Positions 19,051 to 28,657 of a stretch of 41,107 bases of DNA are shown piece by piece; position 1 is the first letter of the stretch; each line of letters begins with the position of its first letter. Source of the DNA: Amanita rubescens (taxonomy: Eukaryota > Basidiomycota > Agaricomycetes > Agaricales > Amanitaceae); assembly GCA_015039365.1 (NCBI GenBank), contig WION01000471.1, positions 1 through 41,107 on the forward strand, read 5' to 3'. The notes under the pieces are model-generated. The model had not been told where the DNA came from. It did not search any database and saw only the letters and a list, made by a program, of their open reading frames with translations. A program made the position numbers and the translations under genes.

Positions 19051-21036
19051 TCGTTCGTTATTACGTCTCTGTTGTCGGTCTTTATTTATTTATTAATAAT
19101 TTATTGGAATTGGATCATTCTGGTAAGCAGTGAAATAGAATACAGGATACATAGCCCTAAGCTCGACTTGGAGGCATGGTAACTGAGATAGAGGGCTGTG
19201 ATGTGCGAGGAAAACCAGATTATGTACAGAAGGGCAGACGTGAAGCTGCCATGCACTAGGCTGATCCCTGCTACATAAAATCCAGGAAAGCCTAAGAAGA
19301 TCATAATCAAATAGGCAGGTAAGCCGTTAACGAAGGTAAGATAATTCGTCACGGTAGATTGGATGAGGAAGAAGAGTAGAATTCCTGGCGTAACGTGAAG
19401 CTTACTAGCTCTTTGCTTTGATTTTATTCCAAAGGCCAATGCGGCAAAGGTCCAAAACCCGATAATTTGCGGAGATACTGTGAGTACAATGAGCAGGTTG
19501 CTTATGGGTTCCATCGCCAAACTCATGATTTTTGGTAGCCGCACAAAGGTAACCCGAGTCGGATGTATAAAATACTTCCCTGCACGCTTCTTGTCGAGAA
19601 AGAAGTCGTGTAGGGATAGATGATACGTTGTGATATCATAGTCTGAAATATGAACAAGGGAACGTAGCCTGAGTAACCTGCACCCGAGTTGCTCTTCTTT
19701 GATCCGGAGTCGTCGACAGATGAATTTCATTTTTGGGTTTCGCAAAGCGATAATCAACGTGAATAGATCTCGCAACAGCCTGATGTTCGGCTGTTGCGAA
19801 AGTATCTGGACATACAGCTGGTCCAACTCTGCAAATGGTGACTCAGAGTTAATTGAACGGGTCTTCAATACAATGTCAAGTCGTCTTCTGGGATCATCAT
19901 ATATGTCGTCGACGAACTTGACCACAGTAGAAGCATATAAGAACTGCCCAGATGATTTCGAGACTAGCTGGTCAATCGCCCTACCCGGTGGCCATCCAGG
20001 TGACAACTTGAAAAGTTTGTGTTCCTCACAGATACGAGCGAATTCGTCCTTCAGGTATTTTCGAATGTCATCATCTGGCTCGAACTGATCGTTTAACGAA
20101 ACTGAATGGGTGATCCCGGTCATGACTTCTGATTCAAACGCTGCTTGAATGTGGGGTTCCGGTCTGCTGCATATCAAGAAACGTAATGGAATGTGCATCT
20201 TTGAGAGTGCATCGCCGATGAGCCTCAGAAAGAGCATTTGGTCTCGATCAGGCGCGCACTCGTCTACACCGTCGATTATGACGAAAGACTTCTGTGAACA
20301 AAAGTCTGGTTTGTCACGTAAAAGTTCTTGTAATGGCTGTATTATAAGATGGTCGAAGTGGTTATCAAGAGATTTGGTGGGAAAGAGAGGTTCTTTCTTG
20401 ATGGCTGAATCAATGTAGGAAAATAGTTCAGGTATGTTCTGCGCAAGTTGCCAGGCCAACGTTGTGAATAAACGCGTCGCAGTACCTCGGTCCGAGCTGT
20501 TTCTAAGGAAGAAAAAGGACGCCGCTAATTGCTCGCCCTCACAGCGCCCGGCAATCGTTTGGGCAATGGCGGATTTCCCGGCTCCTGCAGGGCCGCTGAG
20601 CCATATGATACGCTGTCGCGCGCGTGGATCGTTAGCCCAATCCATGATTACTTCCAAGACCTTTTCACGGGTTTGGGGATGGCATCTGGGTGGAGGAAAA
20701 CGTGCCATGGAATCATGAAGTGCACCTTCCGAAATATACTTCTGAAGATACTCAAGATCTATGGCTCACAGTTAGAACGGTGATAATAGAATCCAAAGGG
20801 CAAAGGTATTCACATGTCTCCTTGGGGTACTGACTGAAGTCATTAAGCTGGCAGTTGTTGATTTGGAAGTCGTGAGAGCCTGGGAAGAGTCCTGTGATAG
20901 ATTGTCGCCATTTGGGCGTGGCCGCCTGTGCTGTAAGCTCGGATTGCCAGTCGGAGTGTTGGGCTTGGATCATTTGGGAGATGTTAGAAGGGAGGAATAT
21001 TAGGCTCAGGCTGTGCTCGGTCGCCATGGTTGCCAA
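19051..21036 (-). repeat. tandem duplication unit 2 (NACHT gene)
   Basis: Second copy of the NACHT unit, same orientation as unit 1 and about 1 kb from it. Coding sequence and 3' flank are closely similar. Differences are mostly substitutions with a few in-frame indels, so both frames stay open. Confidence 0.85.
19101..21036 (-). CDS. NACHT/STAND ATPase with C-terminal membrane domain (paralog 2)
   Basis: Minus-strand exons 21036-20835 and 20758-19101 with a 76-nt intron give 619 residues. The first exon codes for about 45 residues absent from paralog 1 (start MATMATEHSLSLIFLPSNIS), then LFPGSHDFQINNCQLNDF as in the sister gene. RFPPPRCHP, GPAGAGKS, FVIIDGVDE and LRFLICSRPE follow. The C-terminus again carries several hydrophobic segments (IIGFWTFAALAFG, GILLFFLIQSTV, LIMIFLGFPGFYV, ALLYIIWF). 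The donor site is GTCAGT in both paralogs. Both frames surviving beside several pseudogenes suggests the pair is under selection or is young. Role as for paralog 1; the N-terminal leader may change location or partner. Confidence 0.8.
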
Positions 21037-21139
21037 TTCGGTGTTTTCATGTGTGTTTTCGACTTATTTGTGAAAAGCGCCAACGCAAGTACTGCAAGTC
21101 TGCAAGACTGAAAGTAGACAACTGTCGCATTGCCCTTTC

Positions 21140-21700
21140 CCTTTGGAAGTTAGCCACCGTCTGGACTCCCTGACTCCGAGTCTAGACGCGGGGCTATGTC
21201 ACACCGAGGAGCTCTTCGTTGGCCGACCCACCTTTGATCAGGATAGCAGTCGATACAACGCATCGTCGTCCCGAAACCGAAACCAAAGGAAGATGATTAT
21301 TCCGTCCCCAAGGCATACCCATTGCCCTCCTCAACGCTATCTTCGCCAAGATCATTGCTAACCGTCTAAGGTTTGATGGCATTGCCACTGACCTCTTTCG
21401 TCCAGGGACCAGGCTAATTTGGTGGGGTTCAGAAACACACCACGACGGACGTTGGCCTTATCCTTTCATCTCCAAGAACAGGGACAGGGGCCTTGACACC
21501 ATCGTCCTTGCGCTTGACGTCGCCCAAAATTTTCCATCGTCATGATCGCCATATTGACCAAATTAGGCTACCATTCCAAAATAGCCAATGACATTTTCCC
21601 AATGGAATTTGGGATCCCTCAGGGCGACCGCTTCTCCCCCGTCCTTTCTGCACTCTATGTTTCCATTAAGCTCCTACCATGGGACCACAACAGCAGAGTC
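21140..21700 (+). mobile_element. non-LTR retrotransposon (LINE) reverse-transcriptase fossil
   Basis: Broken frames carry, in the order of a Tad/I-like LINE reverse transcriptase, IFAKIIANRLRFDGIA, RGLDTIVLALDVAQNF, MIAILTKLGYHSKIAN and GIPQGDRFSPVLSALYVS. The catalytic core with its YxDD box is missing, and stops interrupt the frame, so the element is dead. It ends abruptly at about 21700, where P450-derived sequence begins. Confidence 0.7.
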
Positions 21701-21715
21701 AGCTCCGTGAGGCTC

Positions 21716-22290
21716 AGGTCCATTTTACATGATACAGAAGCCTGTTCATCCCAACCCAGAGGAATTCCGCCCTGAATGGTCCCTGGGGATGACGGGATTA
21801 ATCCACCTGCTCTACCCTGTAAGTAGCTTTTGGTCATGGACGACGTATCTGCCCTGGCCGTTACTTCAGCGATAAAGAGCTCTTTACCCGTTATTGTGTC
21901 AGTCCTGACCGCCTTAGACGAAACACGATTGATATTGTACGTACTCAACAATTATAACGGATTTGTTTCGTGAGCATCGTTGAAGTTTTTCGACCAGCAT
22001 TATGGGGTTGACATTAACTCCAGATTTCCACTGCATTATAAAACCAGGTTCGCCGCAAGCAGAGGCTCTCATCAGGGCGACAGAGGAATTGAATTACGTA
22101 GCCTAAACAATAACCGTTCAAGGGAATGTACATGTAATTCGCGGCGGAAATGAATTCGACTCACCGTGCGTGGACTCGTTCAAATGAAAGTTGTGTTTAA
22201 TGTCTTACATAAGTTAGCAGTGCCTGAGTTTGACGTAAACTTAGCAACGCCGCTGTGAACTAATGTAACATGACGGCATACTCATTTTAC
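21716..22290 (+). pseudogene. P450 last-exon and 3' flank fossil
   Basis: It begins with the end of the last P450 intron, then GTCCATTTTACATGAT, an AACCCAGAGGAATTCCGCCC block, GACGACGTATCTGCCC (heme loop) and GATTTGTTTCGTGAGCATCG (end of gene), followed by the same 3' flank as units A and B. Indels break the frame. Intron sequence at its start shows that it arose by DNA duplication. Confidence 0.8.
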
Positions 22291-23009
22291 CTACTCAAAC
22301 CAGTAAGGTCCTAACCATTTCAGGCGTTTCGTCCGAGGCCAGTGTGAGAGTTGTTTCAAGGATGTTGCATGTGAATTCTCAAGAGCTCCGGCGTTTATAA
22401 TAACCAGTGGCAATCGACGTAATGGATAACGAGCTATCTATAACGATGTAAATATTACTATTACTCAATAAAACAACTAACTACTAATCTAATCTAGATA
22501 CAAACAAAGCAAAGGATCAAATGAGAAACAAGGCGAAACATATACAGATGGAAGAAACCATTACAAAAGGACATCCAAATAGACTAAACAATGCTACAGT
22601 AAAATCAAAACACAAAGATAGAGAGCAGTTCGAGAGGATAACCTGTATCCCAAACTGTCTATAGGGGTAGGTTAGTGATCCCCTTTGGGATTGCGAAGCG
22701 CCGTATCCTTCGACGAAGGACGGAAGGGGTTTAAGAGGAAAAAACGCGCGGTTAGGACTGCGCTAAGGAGGATGTGAAAGGGGTAAACGATACGGAGACA
22801 GCAACCAAAAACCAACAAGGAGACCAGATAGCAGCTTATGCAGAGTCAATAAGTATAGGACAACCAAAAAACCCGAACCGAGTCCGGAGATGAGACTAGG
22901 CGACTCATAAGATAAATGTAGCACGCGAAGAGTTAAAAAAGAATTTGTATCATACTTTCCACGTGGGACGACGGCAGCTCATCGTCCCACTCACGTCGAC
23001 GACTCCTGT
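22291..23009. other. no gene seen; A-rich, likely 3' UTR of the RING gene upstream on minus
   Basis: A-rich plus-strand sequence without a credible frame. The part near 23009 is probably the 3' UTR of the minus-strand RING gene. No mobile-element ends were recognised. Confidence 0.5.
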
Positions 23010-24571
23010 TTAGCGTCCACTGTGCTGCTGCTGTACGAGTGTGCTGAACGTCGTCATACGCGACGGCGGCCGCGAGACGTATTTTGTGTACATCTTCGTA
23101 GGCGACGTAGGCGTTCCGTGATCCAACAAGTCAGGATCAGGTGGAGGGATCCATCGTTCGTGGATTACCTCGGCCTTCTCTTCCGAGACAGAACGGAACA
23201 TTTTTAGGGGTGAAATGTGTTGAGAGAACGATAACCTGCGCGACTTTGTAGGTGCCGGCGTTTGTGCACGCAGCGTGGTCGGCGCAGGAGTGACCATACG
23301 CGCAGGGGCAGGAGGGGCAGGGGTATAAGACCTAGTGGAGGGAGCCTGAGGGGAGCGGACCGCAGGAGTCTGGGACCGGGTATGGACCTGGGTAGGAGCT
23401 GGAGTGTAGGGTCGTATGGGTGGTGCAGGCGTAACAGATCGTGAAGACATGGAAATAGTTCTGCTGTGCGCCGAGGCAGACCGAGTCATCGGCACTGCTG
23501 TCGATGACGTCGTCGTGTTCCGACTTGGACTCTGCATCGGCACAGGTGACGTCGGCGGTGGCGTCGGCGTTGGAGAGGTTGAAGATGGGCGCGACTCCGA
23601 GGCGGGCAACCCTGGGAGAATTGATGCTAGGGTCTTCAGCCGGTTAACCTCCGCGCGCAGATTTTGGCACTCTTGTGATTTTTGGGCATACAAATTTCGC
23701 TATTAATTATCCCGTCAGCAACAAAGCATAATGAGGTGGCAAGCGCGCTTACTTGTCTAAAAGGATTACGAAGTAATCGGAGTGATGTTAGAATTGTGCG
23801 GAGAAAAATTTTTTGTCAGGCACGGGTGACTTCACTTACCGTCGTAACTCCGCTTCGAGCTTATCCCCTGCTTCTTCAAGTTCATCAATTTTGGCTTTTA
23901 GGTTGTTTTCGATATTTTTTGCATTTTTACTAGCCTCTGAATGGGCCGAATGATTCATAAGTATTGCTCGTAGTAGCGCTGCGCTGAGGAACAGTGATTG
24001 ATTCTGTAGGGTGCAGAGTAAGCAAGGCACAACAATACGCTTACGACAATCTTACCTGTTCGTCCCGCTCGGCTGTCATGAGCCAGTCCTCAAGCTCCCT
24101 GTGTAAATGAAATACCTCCTCCACGGAGGTTTTTGTGGCGGCGACTCGCGCTACCTTGTCCTCCAACCGACGGGTGTCCGAACGAGGCCTCGGCGCACCA
24201 TCCACCTGCATGAGCCGCTCAGCTCTCCTTGCCAACACCTCAGTTGGTAAGTCGTGTGCTGCCTCGTACACGGGCAGACGACGAGGGGTACTCCGCCCGC
24301 TGAAAGTGAAATCTAGCCGTATGAGTCGAACAGAGTCATAGGTAAAATGTTCACGGCAGAAGGGGCAGACGGGTATGAGGCGTGAGGATGTCTTTTCAAC
24401 TATGGTCGAGCAACAAGGTGCGCATAAGATATGTCCTATATAAAATTTCAATGCCACTAGCGTATATACAAAGGGACGAGACGTACCACAAGGGATGCAA
24501 TGAGGAGGGCGATGTAAACTGTATTCCTCAGCGCAGACGTCGCAAGCTGAACCGGGATGAAGAGTTAGCAT
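23010..24571 (-). CDS. RING-finger (C3HC4) coiled-coil protein, paralog 1
   Basis: Minus-strand exons 24571-24487, 24435-24056, 24003-23840, a 4-nt microexon 23756-23753, and 23699-23010 give 440 residues. The RING ligands are at the very N-terminus: C10, C13, C28, H30, C33, C36, then CPFC. A coiled coil rich in Asn, Lys and Glu follows (NIENNLKAKIDELEEAGDKL), then LYAQKSQECQNLRAEVNRLK, and a Pro/Ser/Thr-rich, probably disordered tail with repeated TPAP-type motifs. The first RING half is split by an intron after C28, and the exon pattern is shared with the two other RING genes here. N-terminal RING plus coiled coil is typical of E3 ubiquitin ligases; the substrate is unknown. Without the microexon the last exon is out of frame. 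Confidence 0.82.
23753..23756 (-). other. 4-nt microexon of RING paralog 1
   Basis: On the minus strand the context is ttttag, acaa, gtaagc. The upstream exon ends in phase 2 and the downstream exon starts in phase 0, so exactly one extra base modulo three is needed. The microexon supplies it and encodes the end of one Arg codon plus a Gln. Confidence 0.75.
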
Positions 24572-27155
24572 TAGACCAGCCAGTTGAAAGCACCTCTAGG
24601 TTAGGAGGCGGAGGTAAGGAAGGAAATTGGGCGGAGGGGAAAAAATCGCTTGAAGGGAACCGGTGATGGTGGATAAATAGGAAAGGACGTAATGCGCCCG
24701 TTTTAGTAAGCACTGTTCAAATGCCGCCCTCCTTTGAGACCCCACACCTTATATACCCAGTGCTGTGAAATACTACCATACTCAAGATGATTCCAGTGAT
24801 TCCTCAGCTTTTCGAGTCAGCTTTCTTGCTTATCAAGCCTTTGTCCTGCAAAGTTTTTTGCGACAAGAAATAAGGTTAGGGTTCGTAGCCCTGATGCGCT
24901 AGGCTGTGTGGGAATGCCGTTGTCGCTGAAACACGTTGCGCAACACTCGGGGACTTGCAATTGACGTCTCTTGACTCGGGATCTCACCTCCGTGGCGTTA
25001 CTCCGAGCCCCTTCCCTCCCTCCATCATGCCGTGTGCCAGCACCGCAGTTCCTAGTACGCTTGACCTATCCTGGGAGCAGTGCTCCACAAGGAGCACGAC
25101 GTGACGACTCAGTGACTGAATGATGCTCCCTTACAAGCGACCCAATATTACGGACCTTGTCACTCTGGATTCGTATACGCCGTGGCGTTTAGCCTTTCAC
25201 ACATGGATAAGCGCTGTCATACCTCGGCAGGGACATTTTTAGATAGATTGTGAGAAATGGCGACATCCTAGAATGTTCCCGGGGTCGGATTCGCCAAATA
25301 GTGATTTTGCAGCCAGTTTTTCGTGCTTGCGACCTACAACGTGCAATCGATAATCACAATCACCTTGTGGAAGGACGGCTGAGGAAAAAAACGAGGAAGC
25401 GAGACAATCAGGGCCGATCATAGCAAGCCCTTGGTTTCTTAAGCAAATGGAGATGTCGCAATATCACCGCCCTCTTTAGTTAATAGTAGTATTTTTGAAC
25501 CTACCATAGCCACCACAGACCAATTTACCATCGCATTCTTAGTCGCCTCTTCCTTCGACTCCAGACCTAGAACACTCGTGAGCAAGCTTGAAGACATCCT
25601 TACATTCTGCACGGTTCTCGGTGACTCGGGCTACATCGGCTTGAATCACGCAAGTGCGACGGGCACGTTGGCTGCGGATCGGAACTGGGACCCTATAACC
25701 AGCGAGGGTGTATTCTTTCATGATCCAGGTAAGTCGCCATCAGATCTTCATACCGGGCTGTTTCGCCTGTCTTTTAGAAATGCTAAAATTGTAGTACTTG
25801 CATTCATCGGACATGGCTTTGGGCATGTCATTACTCGTTACAGGACGCTCCGGACCGCGCATGTATTGACGGATCATGATTCATGCGCCAAGCCCTGAAA
25901 ATGGACGCGAAACAGGTGTAGTGCGAGGGACGCTGGAAATATATTAGACATATATAGCTTTGAAAGGTTGTACTCATCGCAAACGTGTAACATCCAACAT
26001 CGGAGCTTTCTGAAGCCAAATTGGCAGGAAAATCTACTAATGTGTAGACCACTGATTTTCATTGATGGTCTCGGCAACTGTGAATTTGGGTGGCAGGCCG
26101 TTTCAACGATGCGTGCAAAGTCCTCGCCTCACGATTTAGGAATGAGACATATACGCTGTATGCGTGGGGGTTTGAATTAATACTATTCATGTGCAGTGAT
26201 GCCCCGATCAGTACTGTTAACCAACGTTCGAGATGAAATCATTTATTCTAGTACTCACTTCCTTGTTCGCGGATCATCTTGATTCGGCTTGGTCGTGACT
26301 TGGTCGCTTAGATTTTGCTTACATAGAATAGGGTGCCGACCCAGATATATATACCAGATATTTTCAGCATGAGGTGTCTTCTTAATCAGATGGTGCTGGT
26401 ATGCCTAGGAGAAATGATTTCATGAGTGCGCCCAGACGAGATGTTCGTGACTCGCCTTAAACAAAGACGACCGTTGCCTCATCTTCCAACTCTGCGCGTG
26501 CGGTTGATCCAATTATTACTTACAGTCAAATCCAGAAAATGCGGGGTCGCAAGTAGAAAGCAGAGTGTCGAGATGATTGACGTGCGCAACTCGCGAGTCT
26601 TATAGTTTTGTAAGAAAGTCCATATCTATGGGCCACTTCGATGCTGTACTAAGCAGTTACCCCAGACTCGGACTCCAGTGTGGCGTTCTGCTTACTAATC
26701 CTTGCCCAAACAAATGATATAGTCCATAAATGGGCATCTTCTACGAAACAAAATTTCCTCCGCTCGTCACATCCTTCTTAATGACTCCTATTTTTCAGTG
26801 CATTATAATTTGCATACAGCAAAAGGTTGGATAACTACAACCAAACGGATGCCGGACGCTATACTTATCCATAGTTGAACCACATCGGTGTTGTGACGAT
26901 TGATATATCCAATCCATATACTTCTCATAGCAGTGTCGCTGTACAATGAGTGGTTTTACGGCGCTCGCGCACGTTCGTTTAGCCATCTTCGGCAACTTCC
27001 TTGCTTAAATTAGTAATCCGAGAGATACGGCGAAAAATGAAGGAAAAATCGCCCCTTATGTAGTGCGTAAGCCGCACAGGACGCTTGTCATGACCCTAAT
27101 CGCTGCTGTTCGCATTATCATCTAACGCCTTACGGCGCTCGAAGAGCCAGGATCC
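24572..27155. other. long gene-poor stretch
   Basis: No gene is supported over 2.6 kb. The best frame (25578-25737, followed by a gtaagt...ttttag intron-like segment) has no ATG and a stop right after the putative splice, so it is not called. The sequence near 24572 is the promoter of the RING gene, and that near 27155 is the promoter of the SET gene. No repeats or RNA genes were recognised. Confidence 0.5.
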
Positions 27156-28657
27156 ATGATATCAGGACAACTCTGCACAGTCCGTCCAACACCCTACGGC
27201 GGCCGCGGTGTATACGCACAGGCATACATCAAAGCGGGAACATGCGTACAGCAGTGCCCAGCACCTTACGCTTATGTTATCGCGCGAAAATCCAGGAAGG
27301 AGGTGTGCGCATGGTGCTTTAAATATGCCTTTGAACATGGGAAGAATACGTGGGGGTGGAAGTACGATGCGATGGCTTGCGATGCCGCAGGACATTTTCA
27401 AGGGACCGAAAAACAAGGCTTTCGAAGGCCCGATCACAAAGGGAAGGTCACCGGCCCAAAATATGCCGGAGTCTCGTTTTGCAGTTCAGAATGCCGTAGC
27501 GATTGGTGCTTCGAGATGGATTATGGGGGTTTGTACGCCGCCTTGGGGTCAACCGCGGAAAAACTCGCGGTCTCTGATAAGGAAAGAAGGACCGCGGACG
27601 TCTCTTCGTCTGCTGTGCCATCAGTTATGGACGAAGCGGATGGCCTCACACTGCTTAAGACTATACAACGGCATTGGTTATATTCCACGGACGTGCTCCT
27701 ATCTGCTATTCATCATCATGAACTATTTTCCATTATGGGCGACACACCGATCACCGTTGCCCGTCAAACTTTGTCCAATCAGGAACAGCTTGACTTGATC
27801 TGGAAACAGGCTGAGCTTCTTTACACACCTGGTAAAGGTCAATCGCGGGATTTTCTCCGGCTTCGGGGAGAACGATTGACAGAGTTTGAGCTTGACACAG
27901 CTCAATTCGTGATTTCAGCACTCGTGAGGCATTTCTCGGAAGAAAATGCCGTAGATTCAAAGACCGTCTCTGACCGAAGTCTTCCAAGCGGACCGAGAGT
28001 GACGTGGTCCGAAATGCTGGAACTCCAAAATAACGAAATGGAGACAGCGCTGCGGAAGCCGGAGATAATAGCGGCACATTTGCGTGTCTACGGATTCGTG
28101 AGGCGAACTGTCGAAGCAACTTTGCACGCAGCACAAACAGAAGCGGTCATCAACCGCGATTGGACCAAGCTACGAACATACGTCGAAAGGAGTGAATTCA
28201 TACGCGCTGTGCTCGGAAGAGATCACGGGAATGTATTTGGAATCTGGGACATGGCGATTCAAGGCGATAGCGAGATGCTTGGGTGGGGGATGTACATCCG
28301 GGGGTCTTATTTCAATCACGGTGGGTTTTGGTTCACAGATCGATCGACTGCTGTTCACATCATTCTTTTTTTCGACTCACAGATTGCTTTCCAAACCTGA
28401 GGAAACAGCGCGTCGGGAGAATCATGAATTTCTATACCACAAGAGATATCATGCCCGGAGAAGAAATGTGCATCGCATACATCGATGTCAATGATACTGT
28501 CCTCCAGAGGCGAGATGAGTTGAAGAGGGAATGGTATTTTGACTGCGCCTGCTCCCGCTGTCAGCGAGAACTCGAGATAACGGGAGAAGATACCGAATCA
28601 GCCGTTTCTGCCGATGTTGTTATAGACTCTGGGTACATTAGTTTGGTTGAAGATTAA
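27156..28657 (+). CDS. SET-domain protein (SMYD/Set5-Set6-like lysine methyltransferase)
   Basis: Exons 27156-28320 and 28383-28657 with a 62-nt intron give 479 residues. The protein starts with the first SET strand (VRPTPYGGRGVYAQAYIKAG). A Cys-rich insert with CAWC and CSSECRSDWC looks like a divergent MYND/zinc region, as in SMYD proteins. A helical middle follows, then YIRGSYFNHDCFPNL, in which NHDCFPN is the SET cofactor-binding motif, formed across the intron. MNFYTTRDIMPGEEMCIAY is the last SET strand region with the catalytic Tyr, and a post-SET FDCACSRCQ zinc site closes the domain. Family members methylate lysines of histones or other proteins with S-adenosylmethionine; the target here is unknown. 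The ATG at 27156 is directly before the first SET strand. Confidence 0.85.

Noticed and set aside
22480..22980. A-rich region considered as a poly(A)-tailed retroelement end
   Set aside because: No simple poly(A) tract, no coding remains and no target-site repeats were seen. A 3' UTR is the simpler reading.
25578..25898. Protein-like frame starting at GTG and followed by a good intron-like segment (gtaagt...ttttag)
   Set aside because: No ATG in frame, a stop five codons after the putative splice, and no family recognised.
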